From Ampelocalamus luodianensis (Eukaryota; Streptophyta; Magnoliopsida; Poales; Poaceae), in NCBI GenBank assembly GCA_036346255.1, contig CM070620.1:13752671-13816670 (forward strand): a stretch of DNA of 64,000 bases, given 5' to 3'. Shown here one piece after another: positions 22,901-35,332 of the stretch. Position numbers and translations under genes: made by a program. The notes beneath the pieces were generated by a model that saw only the letters and a list, made by a program, of their open reading frames with translations, was not told the origin of the DNA and did not search any database. Within the stretch, counting starts at the first letter, position 1. Each line of letters opens with the position of its first letter.

Positions 22901-22966
22901 GTTTTATAATTTAGGGTTGTAATCCAGTCTTTTTAAAAAGTTCAAGGATGTAAAATAGACTTTTTC

Positions 22967-23487
22967 AAAAAAAAAAAAGACAAAGCTCGGGATCAACAAT
23001 AAATTATCCTTATTCATTTTCGCTGCTGATAATCTTCCATTTCTCTCGTGTAGTCAAACTGGAAACCAAGATACGATTAACGCTTCGCGGGGGGTGGTTG
23101 GGCGGGAGGCCGGGGTCGGTTTGGTGGCGGGGCGCGGCAGTGGAACGCCAGCGATCCCGCGTGGCGGTACCAGCGCACAGGCGAGGGCGTACGCATTGGC
23201 GGTCGCGCCGGCTTACACGACGCAATCGCGCGGCCGTCAGTGCCCAAGGGCTAAGGATAACAAGAGGGCCGCACGCCCGATCAACCACCGGAGTACCAAA
23301 CCATCACCCCGGGCAGGAATAAACTGAATCCCACGGGCGCCATTATCTATAGGCCATCCATACTACGGACCTGTATGGAACGTGGGAAATTCTTGGGTTC
23401 CAAACGGGGATATGTCAACTAAGAAACTGATGGGCATACACTGATTCCCAACGTCAAGCACAGCTAGATCTTCGGAAGGTGCTAACA
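22967..23487. other. Downstream flank of MTA
   Basis: Contains a GC-rich block (about 23080-23330) with short open frames but no recognised domain. The part nearest 23487 should hold the MTA 3' untranslated region and poly(A) site. Confidence 0.45.
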
Positions 23488-26400
23488 TCAGGCGGGCCTC
23501 TCACCATCTGATACAACAGGCTTCTGTGATGTAGTACTTTGATCAACATCCAAAGGAGCGCTTGCTCTGGGAGGTGATGGCGGCTGCACCTCAACATCGG
23601 GATAAGCAGCCTTGTACCTTGCCCTCAACCCTTCATCGACAAGCCTTACTCCATTTAACTGGTTACCCAGAGAAAGCCATCTAAGCAAAAAAAAAAAGTA
23701 AAGGTAAGTAAATCGTTACTAACTAGTTTGAACGCAGAAGAAAAGTTGGGGATAACTAGTGCGCACCCAGCATGAGCATTATGCATTCTTGCAAACAGTT
23801 CTAGCTTCCTTGTCCTTGGGCTTATCCGTTCTAGCATGGGGTACATCTGCACACAAAAAAAAGATTTTGAAGCATGCATCCTATTCTTGAAATGAGATCA
23901 ATCAGAAGAAAACAAAATTGAAAGGTTTTCAGTTGTGTAGTTGTTATTAGAAGTGGGTATATGCATGTTTATTGTAGGAAAGGCCAATCCGTTATGAATC
24001 GCTAGGTAGAAACATTCAGGCCATGCTTTTGTAACTTGTAAGCCACATCTAGCTACACAGAAACAACTAAAAAGGCATCACTTGTTCTGAACCAGCTAGT
24101 ATGAACCATTGAAGTGGGTGCATTACCTCATCAGGTTTTCTGCTTGTTTCACGGACTTCAGCGACAATAACATCAGTGTCCATGTTCCTGTTTACTAAGG
24201 GGTTTCCTTTTATTCCAACAAGACAATGTTCTTTACTGTGGTTCAACCAATGGCCAGTGCGGCCAGTTCGAATAATACGTTGAAGTTGATTGGTCTTCAC
24301 CCAAATAATTTCCTCGACACGCTTATAACCCCAGAGCTCCAAACTGAATAACAATGAAGAGGTATAGTTGATCAGTGAGAAAAATTGTTTTCCAAAAAAA
24401 CAGAAAGTCTAATATTCAGAGAAAAAACAACATTGCACCCCGAACAGTGGGCACTAAGAAGAAAGAATATATAAAAATGCAGAATATGACACATTTTGTT
24501 ATTATGGCATCTATCATCTGTCAAGTTACAAGTATGAAGAATGGGACGAAAGCCATTCGATGGTCAATAGATTTCATTGGAGTAAAAACACTGTCAGAGA
24601 AGTGCTCAAGAATTCTTCATTCCCCAGGCAACGTCGCTGAAAAAAGTTAAAGGTTTGAAAAACATACCACTCCCGACCAAGCTCCATTGCACGACCAGTG
24701 ACCCATAAGAAAATCAAACCATCAGTTTGTAAAGCAGGAACATTAAGAGTCCTCATTTCATCGTCAGCCATTGTGCCATATGGCAGTTCCATATGAATAT
24801 CCCAAGGGGGGTCAGCCATAATTACTCCAAACTGGCCTAAGATGTCCATTCTGAAGTTCCGAATGTCACAGTTTATCCATTGAACTTCTCCAAGCTCTAT
24901 TTCTGAACAATATTCAGCTCTCTGAGGCTTTATTTGCCTAGGGGGAGCAAGGGCACCAGTCATCATTGGAGGTATATCTGGCGTTTGATCAAGCTCATAG
25001 TGGACATACTTGCAAGTCTACAAATTGTAGGATACATGTAAGATACAGACAGGCACACGACAGGAGATCAAAATAAAAAGGCTGTATGACTATATGGCCT
25101 ACCTTTGTGTGACGGCAAGTGTCCAGAAAAGAACAATCTCCTAGGTTTGTATCAGTATGTGGAGCAATAATACGACGAAAGTGAACCTGCTCAGAGCAAA
25201 AGAAAAAAAAGTTGCATACTGCTTATCATTAATATCTAAAAGCCATGTAACAAAATAAATCAAGTATTCAAGCATAGTACCAACTACCAAGAAAAATTAT
25301 ACGAAGAATTTAAATCGAAGAAATCATATGGTACCATGTTGGCATCTGTGGTCTCAACAAATATTTAACAACTATCTTGTTTTTGAGTCCTGACATCGAC
25401 TCGGAGCAACAATGGCAATTACGATTATACCCTCCCAGGTTCAGTCCCAATTTAACGAACCAGAAGGAAGCTCTACAGGATAAATTTCACATAATATGTT
25501 ATCTAACTAAATAATTCTAGCTTTACAGGAAGCATAATTGTGGATAGGCACTTTATGTCATTAGTCAAACTGCAATGTAAGGTAGTGATTGCACTGAATA
25601 TGCCAGATGGATTTTTCTTAAAAGGAAAAAAAATGTGAGTAAGTATACATTGAGTAGTAAAAAAGAGTGTAATAACATTAACACTAACCTTATCGCACGC
25701 CACGAAGGAACCAGATTGGCGTCGGCAATCTTCTTTAGTTAAATTGGTGCAGTATTCCTTCAGCTGGGAACCACCCTTTGTTTTAAACTGCCAGAATGCA
25801 AAACCAAGGTTAGCAAAAAGAGATGATAATTAAACAGCGAAAGATATGTCAGCCAAAACTGAATGGTTTAGTGTGGATCATAGGACAATTTTATGTGTAA
25901 AATTAGATGTTGTTGGTTTTGCAAAGTTGACAGCATGTAGATGACGCCGGAAATGTTTAACAACATGAAACAATGCTGCTTTGTCTTCCACATTAATCCA
26001 GTGCAGCAGCTAAAGCAATTTATGATGAATTGTTTAATATAGCAGACCACTCACAATTATCCATCCTATGATAGTTTCAACACCAACAATGCCTACACAA
26101 ACTAGCTCATTTACTACTTCAAGACTAACATTATAAGACATCTACACCAACTGCAAACAGTTCAACTCCAAAGTATCTCAAACTACACACAACAAACAAC
26201 AGCACTACCAACCAAGAGGTGAAGAAAAAGCAAACCTTTGCTGCAACGGCCGTCTCCTTTGCCGTGGGCCGGTGAATGAGATCAAGCAGCTCCTCCCCAG
26301 TCTTCGTGTTCTGCTTCTCTCTATATGTCTTCTTATTCAGTAGCACCTCAAGGTCCTTCAGGTCGTCCTCCTCGGTCCTCTGCTTCTGCTGGGTGGGGCT

Positions 26401-27345
26401 AGGCCCCGAACCACCGCCCATTGGGATAGCTCCACTTGGACCCATGAACGGCCGCTGCAGCGGCATCAAACCTGGCGGCATCCTCTGCATCCCCGCCATG
26501 GCCATGCCCCTAGGTCGTGGGAACATCGGCGGCATTGAGTGCGCCCACATATCCGGCTGCTGCTGCTGCGGTGGTCTTGGTATGATTGCACTGTTAGTAT
26601 CGGTCTCAGACGAGGCCGCCTGCGGAGTGGGCGGAGGTTGGAGTGGCGACAAAGTGGCAGATTCCGGTAGCTCTTTGAGTAGCTTGCTCCGGTCGATGGC
26701 CCAGACCATCGTCATCTGCTTGCCCCCAATCATGGCGTCCTCGATCTGCACGCCGCCGCCGTCCTCAGCTATTCGGTGGAGGGCTAGGGCTACAGCGGCA
26801 GGCGCTGAGCCGCCGAGCTCAGCCGCTAGGTCCGCGAGAGCTGCCCGCGCGGCCTCGCTGGCAGACGAGGGTTCGGCCTGCAGGCGGCGAGCCAGCGCGG
26901 CGGCATCGATCTCAGCGAAGGGGGCGAGCTCGAGCAGGCAGACGGCGACCATGGTGCGTACGGCATCGAGGCCACCTGGAGCAGCGCCGCCAGCGGCGGC
27001 TGCCGGGGAGGAGCCCGGCGAGGTCTTGCGGCAGGTGGAGCGGGCCGGGTCGAGGAGGGCGCGGCGGTGGTGGGGCTTGAGATTGGGGTGGTTCTGGGCG
27101 TGGGCGGCGTTGGGGTTCGGGGTTGGGACGAAGGGGCGGCCATTGAAGGCGGCGATGAGGCGGAGGGAGCGGTCGAGGGAGGGGACCAGGTCGGGGACCA
27201 GGCGCTGGAGGGAGGCGACGAGGGCGAGCTGTGCCTCGCGGCGGAAGGCGATGGCCTCCTCCAGGCTCCGGCACTGCTCGCGCATGGCCGCGAGGTCGTC
27301 TCCGCCGCCGCCATCTCCGGGGGCGGCGTCGGTCTGGGTCTCCAT
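23488..27345 (-). CDS. MTA: N6-adenosine mRNA methyltransferase catalytic subunit (MTA, METTL3 orthologue)
   Basis: Seven exons on the minus strand: 27345-26236, 25787-25689, 25186-25103, 25017-24668, 24343-24127, 23846-23767, 23680-23488; 2133 bases, 710 aa, close to the usual plant length of about 700. Residues 1-370 (exon 1) hold a helical, Ala-rich N-terminus and a Pro/Met-rich linker. Residues about 380-440 carry the two CCCH-type fingers (LKEYCTNLTKEDC; CSFLDTCRHTKTCKYVH). The MT-A70 methyltransferase domain follows, with the catalytic DPPW at 500-503, WVTGRAMELGRE, and NHSKEHCLVGIKG. The C-terminus is Pro/Ser-rich. MTA with MTB deposits m6A on mRNA in the nucleus using S-adenosylmethionine. 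All introns are GT-AG and join in frame. The start METQTDAAP is the first ATG of the long exon. No damage seen. Confidence 0.97.
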
Positions 27346-28010
27346 TGTCGATGCTGGAGAGGTCGAGGGTTTTGGGAGTTTTGGTCGAGCTCGATGCGAA
27401 CTTGTGTTGCGGCGAGATGTCGGGATTGTGAGCAGGTTGAACGTATGGCCTGATGGGCTTGATTTGGCCTTAGCCTGGTGTTTCGGTCAGGTCGGCGCGT
27501 CCGGCACAGGACAAAGGGCCGTTTACTAGTCAAATCTGCTAAACACATCTCGGTTCGTCGGGTGCGGCCCAACTAATTTCATCGGCAGTTCGGCACGCAC
27601 GGCGACAAATGATCGAGGCGGATTTGCGCCCATTTGTGCGACCTCACCTCCCGCGTTCGGCTGGTACATGCGCCGAAGGGCCCGATCCCCCGCGCCGTGC
27701 CGTCGCTCGCTCGCTGCCACCACTCCTGTACGGCTGTACCACGCCACTGCGATCGATCGGTGGTCGCTATCTACGGCCTCGCCGTACGTAGCCACCTCCC
27801 TTCCGGGCGCGTAGTACACGTGGGATGGAATGGGTCGGTACGAGCACGAGCCTTCGTCGACCAACGTTACCTCGGGTTTTGCGAGTTTTTCCCTAAAATT
27901 TTACTGTTGATATCAGCAATAGCCAAACTAGTTTTCTCCATGCATCCAACACAAAAGTAGCACCACCTTGTACATGCCTTAGAGGATCAGATTTGCCGTG
28001 CAGGCGATAT
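27346..28010. other. MTA upstream region
   Basis: GC-rich sequence upstream of the MTA start codon, which should include its promoter and 5' leader. Short open frames on both strands match nothing known. A 417-codon plus-strand frame (26276-27529) reaches into it but is the antisense shadow of MTA exon 1. Confidence 0.5.
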
Positions 28011-28014
28011 ATGT

Positions 28015-29300
28015 CCTCGTCCGGCCTTCCGGGGTACGAATTACTTTTGTCCGGTCCCAGGGGCGCGGAAATGCTCGCCCTACTCCTCGGGGCGCGAAAT
28101 TACCTCATCCAGCCTCAGTGGCGCGGATTCCCCTAGAAAAGGTTGAGAGTTGTAGGAATGTCTAAATATAGCAAACGAGCTAAAAAAAATTTGAACTTTT
28201 TTTTTTGAATTCTCCTGACACGGTGTACTTGCTTGTATAATTTTTCTTGAATTTTATCTATTCTGCATTTTCCTTAACAAATTCTTTAAAGTACTGTTTG
28301 TATGCAAATGAAATAATCGATTTGAGGGAAATTTCGAAAATATGCTCAAAATATTTTTCACATTTATTCTCAGTATAATTATCCCAAATTTATATTTCTT
28401 TTGAAATTTTCTAGTCATGGGGGCTGGATTTACCTCGTCCTAACCCCTGGCCACAAGACCTAGGGGTGCGGTAGCCCTCACCCTTTGTTTTTTTAAAAAA
28501 ACTAAAATCTTACTTTCGACGTCCTCGGCTTCTTCCTAAAATCTGAAAAATATTGTTTGATATGATTTCATAAAATGTGATAATACCCCCGATAACGAAA
28601 GTTTGATCTGATCAACAGGGGCGGGCCAGGCGGCCAACCACGTGAAAAAAATTTCGAAATGAAAATTTTGGTACATGTGATAATATTGACTTATTTTTTA
28701 AAACCTACACAAAGAAGATAAAAACCGTATTAAAATATTGTCGTGAAATCGGAGTACGATTTCCTCTACGTCCCAATCAACTTCGGGTACTAATACTATT
28801 TTCCTTCGTGCTCTGAGCAGTACTAATCGTACTACTACTTTTATTATCTATAATTTTTGGTTTTGTCTGATCTGATCACTTAATTTGTAACATCAAAAAA
28901 ATGTAAACTTGAGATAATTATACTGTTAATAAACATGGAAAGTATTTTGAGTATGTTTTTAAAATTTGTCTCAAATCGATTATTCCATTTGCATGCAAAC
29001 AATAGCCTTAAAAGAATTTTTGAGAAAAACACAACAAAAATAAAATTCTAGAAAAATTTTACAAACAAGAAAACTGTGTTAGGAGCATTCACAAAAAGTT
29101 TCATAATTTTTGGATCAAGCTCATTTGTTATATTTAAAACTATCAATCTTTTTGGGTGGTCCATGCCCCAAGGGCCGGACGAGGTATTTTCGCACCCTTG
29201 GAGGCCGAACGAGGTCATGTGTCGCCCACACGGTAAATCCGGTCCTCTGGGATATGAACAATGTGCCATTTTTGTATTTGATACGCAGGGGGCTAGTTTT
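28015..29300. mobile_element. Long-TIR (foldback-type) element, about 1.3 kb
   Basis: Arms of roughly 370 bases at about 28025-28400 and 28910-29290 are inverted copies: for example ATGCAAATGAAATAATCGATT on the left (20 bases shown in part) matches the reverse of AATCGATTATTCCATTTGCAT on the right. The outer arms have CCTCGTCCGGCC-type GC-rich repeats. There is no transposase. I could not fix exact ends or a target duplication. Confidence 0.75.
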
Positions 29301-30499
29301 GTTATTACGCACGCTGAGAGCATATACGTTACAGATGCTTAGAAAGGTGCTTAGCAAAGAAAAATTAGTTTTTCTTGCCATATAGGACAGTAAGGTGCTT
29401 ATTTTATAACATCGATGCTTGATTAGACACCGGTGCTTAAGAGGTCCTTATGCATATAACTATATATAATTAATAAATAATACAATCATCTAAGCACCTA
29501 CAAAAGAGTTACTTGTATTGGAGGAAATGATTTTACATAGGTGCTTAATGACATGATTATATTCTCTTTCTTTAAACATTCGTATATAAGCATTTCACAT
29601 TGTACACTGACGATGCCATTTTAGCCCAAAACTCCGGGTTTTGCTAGTAACGCGTGCACGTTCGTACTGGAGCTACGCACGATCGACCTGTTGCCTGTTG
29701 GCATTGATAAACTGTTGGCGTTGGCTGCCGCATCTGCTACTCATCTATCAGCATGCGGTGGTATTACTGTATTGTCAGATATTCAGATGAATTAACTCTT
29801 GCCAGCAGCGTTTCTCATATTTCATTGTCCTCGTCTTTCTGCTGCGGATTTGGATGGATGATCGTAATCAGGGGCGCTAATTCAACTAGATCCAATCTAG
29901 GTAGTTTATGTAAGTGCCAGAAAACTACGCTCTGTCAAATGAATCACTTTCGCACGGATACAGAAACTAGAGTTAATAGCCGCACGAGCACCAAACTGCA
30001 TAGGTGTCCCCTCCTTGAGGACATCAGCAGCAAGCCAGCAAACATAAATGGACATTCATTTTCTTAAGATTTTGTCATGGTCTGCCCGATCCTGCCTAAA
30101 AGCTAGTCCTGACCTGTAATTAATCACCATGCACGCGGTGCATTAGGGATTTCGATGTCCCTCTCGGGTGAACGAATTGGCTGATGAGATGAAAACTGAC
30201 ATGTCAGCATGTTGTTAGGTATGCATTGCACTCCTCAATCCTCGTGGTCTACTACAGATGTAGTCAGATTATCACAGTCGACTCCACGCAGCCGCTCCGC
30301 TCCAAAAGGGCATCCCAAGTAGCAGTTTGACAATGGATCAGAGAAGCTAGGCAGAGTATATATTCCAACAATTAGTAGAAGAGAATGACCTTTGTGTTGT
30401 TCGGTAGATCAGAATATGCATGGCAAAGAGGCTCTCAATGACCGCTTTTGTTCAGAAAAGATTGAGAATATATATATATTATACACTCAAGCGTAGAAT
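29301..30499. other. Intergenic stretch with a MITE-like block
   Basis: Between about 29330 and 29560 the motif AGGTGCTTAG and its reverse CTAAGCACCT recur (near 29342, 29429, 29492 and 29541), suggesting a small inverted-repeat element. No protein-coding sequence was recognised in the rest. Confidence 0.4.
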
Positions 30500-33359
30500 A
30501 ACGCTACCGTGTGTGTCTATATATATTCTACGCTCAGGCCAGCCCACCGCGCATCGACCGAGCCGCCCTTACGGAGCGCCGAACATGTCATTTTGGCCCA
30601 CTAACCCATGACCCTCCACGCGTGATGTCACACATCCAGTGCGCGCTATGGTGAGGTTGAAAGTAATTATGATAGCAATTTTATTGCCACATGTATCATC
30701 GTGTTTATATTTTTTTACGATTGTTTCATACGTGCATGACTGAATGTGTCAGTAAATTACAAGTGTAGTCCAATAAATCTTTTTTAGTAAACGCACATAG
30801 AAGTTTTTATTTACGAGACTTATACCATTATGTTACCCTCGTCGTCAGCAAGCTACCAGAGAAAACCGTTCATGAATCGGAACTTTGAATCAAAAGTTAT
30901 TACGGAAACAAGAAAAGAAACACTCGTGTACAAAACAAGTAGCCGATTATTTGCTAGTTGGTTGTCTACTTGTCTGTACTAATTGGCTTAGATGGCAATA
31001 AAGTTATATGGATGTTGTAGTAAATTTTTTTATAACAGAGCAGTAAAGTCATGTGGAGGTTTTAGTAAATCTTTTTTTGTAATAGAGTAGTAAAGTCACG
31101 TTGAGGTTGCAATAAATCTTTTTTCTAACAGAGCAGTAAAGTCATATAGAGGAGGTGATAAATCTCTTTTAGCGGTGCAGTAAATCTATTTTACTAAACG
31201 CACATAGAGATTTTTATTTACGAGATTTATATCATTCTGTTACCCCGTCGTCACCAATCTATCAATGAAAACCGTTCATGTATCGGAGGTTCCAATTAAA
31301 AGTTATTTGCAAAAATAAGAAAGAAAAAAACATTTATGTACAAAGCAAGGAACTGGTTGTTTGCTAGTTAGTTGTCTATTTGTTTGTACTAGATGGCTAA
31401 GGTGACAGTAAAGTCATGTGTAGGTTGTAGTAAATCTCTTTTAGCGATGTAGTAAATCTTTTTTAGTAAATGTATAAAGAGATTTTTATTTACGAGACTT
31501 ATATCATTCTGTTACCCTCGTCATCACCAAGCTACCGATGAAAAATGTTTGTGAATCAGATCTTCCAATCAAAAGTTATTGCTAAAACAAAATAAAGACA
31601 CATTCACATACAAAACAAGAAACCGATTGTTTCTTAGTTGGTCATCTACTTGTCTGTACTAGTTGGTAAACATGGCAGTAAAGTCATGTAGAAACGGTAG
31701 TAAATATCTTTTAGCGATGCAGTAAATCTTTTTAAGTAAACACACAGAGAGATTTTTTATTTGCGAGACTTATATCATTATGTTACCCTCATCGTCACCA
31801 AGCTATATCGGTGTAAACCATTCATAAATCGGAGCTTTAAATCAAAAGTTATTTTCAAACAAAATAAAAGAAACATTCATATACAAAACAAAAAAACTGA
31901 TTGTTTGCTAGTTAGCTATCTACTTGTCTATACTAGTTGGCTAAGGTGACAGTAAAGTCATATATAAAAAGAAGTATATACACAAATTTTGCTAAAAGAT
32001 GGACTTTATGAGAAAAAAAATCATGGAATTCACTTAGGGTACCTTATAATCATTATTGGAGTATGCTCATATTGAAAAAGATGTATCATTATACGATTTA
32101 AGTGGTATATGAGAAGTGGGAGTACGTACTCCCAGGAGTACCATACCATTTTTCACCGGTAGCTTAGTGACGATGGTATATATAGATAGTGTGTCTACTT
32201 GTTTGTATGTCAATGTGTCATTCTCTTGTTGTAGAAATAACTTTTGATTGGAAGCTCCGATTTACAAACGGTTTTCACCAGTAGCTTGGCGACGACGAGG
32301 GTAACAAAATTATATAAGTCTCGTAAATGAAAACCTCTCTGTTCATTTACTAAAAAAAATTATTGCATCACTAAAGGAGATTTACTACCGTCTTCACATG
32401 ACTTTATTGCTCTGTTACAAAAAGATTTACTGCAATCCACTTGTAGTTTACTGCTCTGTTAAAAAAAGATTTACTCAATCTTCACATGCATGACTTTACC
32501 GCTCTGTTATAAAGAGATTTACTGCAAGCTCCACATGACTTTATTGTCATCTTTGCCAACTAGTACACACAAGTAGACAACCAACTAGTAAACAATCGAT
32601 TCCTTGTTTTGTATACGAATATTTCTTTTCTTGTTTTCGCAACAACTTTTGATTGGAAGCTCTGATTCATGAATAGTTTTCACCGATAGCTTGGGGATGA
32701 CGAGGGTAACAAAATGATATAAGTCTCACAAATTAAAAACATCTCTGTGTATTTACTAAGGAAGATTTACTGCATTGCTAAAAAAGATTTACTACAATTT
32801 CCACATGACTTTGTTGCCATCTTAGCCAACTAGTACAGATAAGTAGACAACCAACTAGCAAATAATCAGTTCATTATTTTGTGCACGATTGTTTCTTTTC
32901 TTGTTTTCGTAATAACTTTTGATTGGAAGCTCTGATTCACGAATGAGTTTCATCGGTAGCTTAGTGATGCCGAGGGTAACAGAATGATATAAGTCTCGCA
33001 AATAAACACCTCTCTATGTATTTACTAAAAAAGATTTACTGCATCACTAAAAGAGATTTATTACAACCTTCACATGACTTTACTACTCTGTTACACAAAG
33101 ATTTACTGGATTATACTTGTAGTTTACTACACATCCAACCATACGCGTATGAAACAACTGTAAAAAATAAACACGGTCATACGTGTGGTAGTAAAATTGT
33201 TATCACAATTACTTTCGGCATCGTCATAGCGCGCACTGGACGTGTGATGTCACGCGTGGGGTCGTAGGTTAGTGGGCCAAAATGGCATGTTCAGCACTCT
33301 GTAGGGGTGGCCCGGTCCGCGTGTAGTGGGTTGACCTGAGCGTAGAATAACTATTCTAC
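30500..33359. mobile_element. Giant foldback element with internal tandem repeats
   Basis: The left end (ATTCTACGCTCAGG) and the right end (CCTGAGCGTAGAAT) are inverted, and the next 300 bases also match in inverse, including the GTGATGTCAC boxes and the GGGCCAAAATGGCAT / ATGTCATTTTGGCCCA pair. Inside, a unit with ATTTACGAGACTTATATCAT followed by GTTACCCTCGTCGTC recurs at about 30804, 31212, 31485 and 31757 in one orientation and about 32300, 32704 and 32973 in the other. The centre of symmetry is near 32100. No transposase. The right end abuts the Sirevirus LTR. Confidence 0.85.
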
Positions 33360-34849
33360 TGTAGGATCAAGGATAACCGACTAGAGGGAGGTGAATAGGA
33401 GGTTTTCAAACTTTTTCACAAATGTACGAGTTAAGCTAATTAACAATTTAGTCTAAACAAGTTATACTTCTAGCTAAGCAATACAAGCACAATGATCAAG
33501 CTAGAAATATAAATGCGGAAGAGTAAAGACTAGAAATAACCACAATAGACAACGATGTTTTCCCGTGGTATCGAAGACTTGCCGGTCTTCACTAGTCCAC
33601 GTTGAGGGAGCTTGAACCAATCAAGCCGGCTCCACAAATTAAGCCTTTCCTCGATCACTATTGGTTGTTCTTCCTCCACTCCGGAGATGGTGAACACCAA
33701 ACCACTCACAATATTGGCACCAGGCCTCTTCACAATCTTCTTGAAGAGATCACTGCAATCACCGCTAAGCCGCCTAGGAGTTCGCAAAACTCCAAGAGTA
33801 ACAAACCAAGACCTTCGCTTGACAACACTCAAGTGCAATAGGATCAACTAGAATGATGAATGCACTTTGAATGAGCTCAACAACCTCTCAAAGAGTGAAC
33901 AAATGAATTTGAGGAGTTGAATGAATGCACAAGGCTCAAAAGATGTTAAATGTGGTCTAGCACACTGTCCTTGAGCAGGTGGGGAAGTATTTATACCCCC
34001 AAACAACAATTATAACCGTTGGAGAAGAAAACCCAACTTTTCAGCCACATGCGGTACTACCGCCATGTATGGGCAGACTACCGCACTTCTCCAACCATCA
34101 CGCAACGGCTATAACAGACGCATTAAATGACCTGACATAGCCGTTTAAAACTTGCAGAGCGGTACTACCGCCAACTATCCAACGGTACTACCGCAGAGCG
34201 GTCATACCGCAAGGAGAGTGCAGTACTACCGTTTTTCAAGAAAGTCAAAAGGGTGCGATCGGAAAAATATACCGCTTCTCATTCGGAATAACCGCATGCG
34301 GTAGTTCCGCTTAACAATCGCAGATTACCTTAGTCCGTCATACCGCATGAACACATGCGTACTACCGCTGAGGTTTTGGTACCAAACCGAAAAAGGGACT
34401 CTCAGAAAAACATACCGCCAACTATCGATCGGAATAATCAAAAGCGGTAGTACCGCAAACAACGCCGATACTACCGATTGTCCCGACAAAGGCATATTTG
34501 GCTGATAAAAGGAAATCCATATGCATGCATGATCCTAAATTGATCCATAAAGCACAAGACATGCCATCAAGCTACTGGACATGATCCCTCTTAATAGTAC
34601 GACATTTAACCTATAATCCGGTCTTCCACCTATTTCTCCTAAGACCGGTAAAAGAAAATATTTTCAAAACAACTTGTACCTTATTCTTGAGCTGTACTTG
34701 ATCTTCATAAAACTTTTAGCATGCATCTTCAAGATCATATTTTCCAATGGGACTAGGCCTTGTAAAAACTCAACAAACCAATAAGTCCCATTCTCACATA
34801 TTATCATAAATTACCAAAACATAATTTTTAGGGGCCTAGATGCTTTTCA
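33360..34849 (-). repeat. 3' LTR of the Sirevirus element
   Basis: On the minus strand it starts TGAAAAGCATCTAGGCCCC immediately after the polypurine tract and ends GATCCTACA at 33360, giving about 1490 bases with TG...CA ends. The interior carries over a dozen copies of the near-palindrome GCGGTACTACCGC and variants (about 34040-34480). Confidence 0.82.
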
Positions 34850-34863
34850 ATCTCCCCCTTTTT
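34850..34863 (-). other. Polypurine tract of the Sirevirus element
   Basis: AAAAAGGGGGAGAT on the minus strand, abutting the LTR start. It primes plus-strand DNA synthesis in LTR retrotransposons. Confidence 0.8.
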
Positions 34864-35332
34864 GGTAATTGATGACAACCTAGTTAATATGTGTGAGGAA
34901 GAGTTTTGAATATACCCAAGGTTGTGAAACAAGTGTATATTCTTTTGATGACTTAATACATACTTATAAGAAGTGTTTGAAAGAAAAGAGTTATTGTTAA
35001 GCCGAAACAAAGAAAGCTCCCCCTAAACATGTGCATGAAATAGATAGAACATTTTGAGAGCACATGTAGAGAAATCTGACAAATTTTTGGCAGAGTTTCT
35101 TTTAACTTGTTGGAACTGAGGAAAACTTGCAGTGATAAGGAATTGTCATAAATGAAATTTCAGTAGAGATAATATCACATTTGATAATTAAGACAACCAA
35201 CAAGTTCTGAACAAGGTAATACTAAGATGAAGTTATTACAAGCAATATAATATCAAAAGACTATAATGTCTGACACCCCCAATCCTTAGAACTACTTCTC
35301 CCCCTTTGGCATCAAAGTACCAAAAACAAACA

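Larger units (their letters stand above)
19271..22966. mobile_element. Outer MULE-like element hosting two nested insertions
   Basis: The left end (GAAAAAGTCTAGTTTACAAC) and the right end, read in reverse (GAAAAAGTCTATTTTACATC), are inverted copies, and similarity continues inward for about 70 bases. Both ends abut runs of A, so a poly-A target duplication is possible but cannot be proved. Its own sequence is about 19271-20661, 22239-22396 and 22901-22966; the rest is the two younger insertions. The left interior is GC-rich with no recognised domain. The ends resemble those of the inner Pack-MULE, so they belong to one family. Confidence 0.65.

Noticed and set aside
26276..27529. A 417-codon plus-strand frame
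   Set aside because: It is antisense to MTA exon 1, has the skewed composition expected of a GC-rich shadow frame, and shows no domain.
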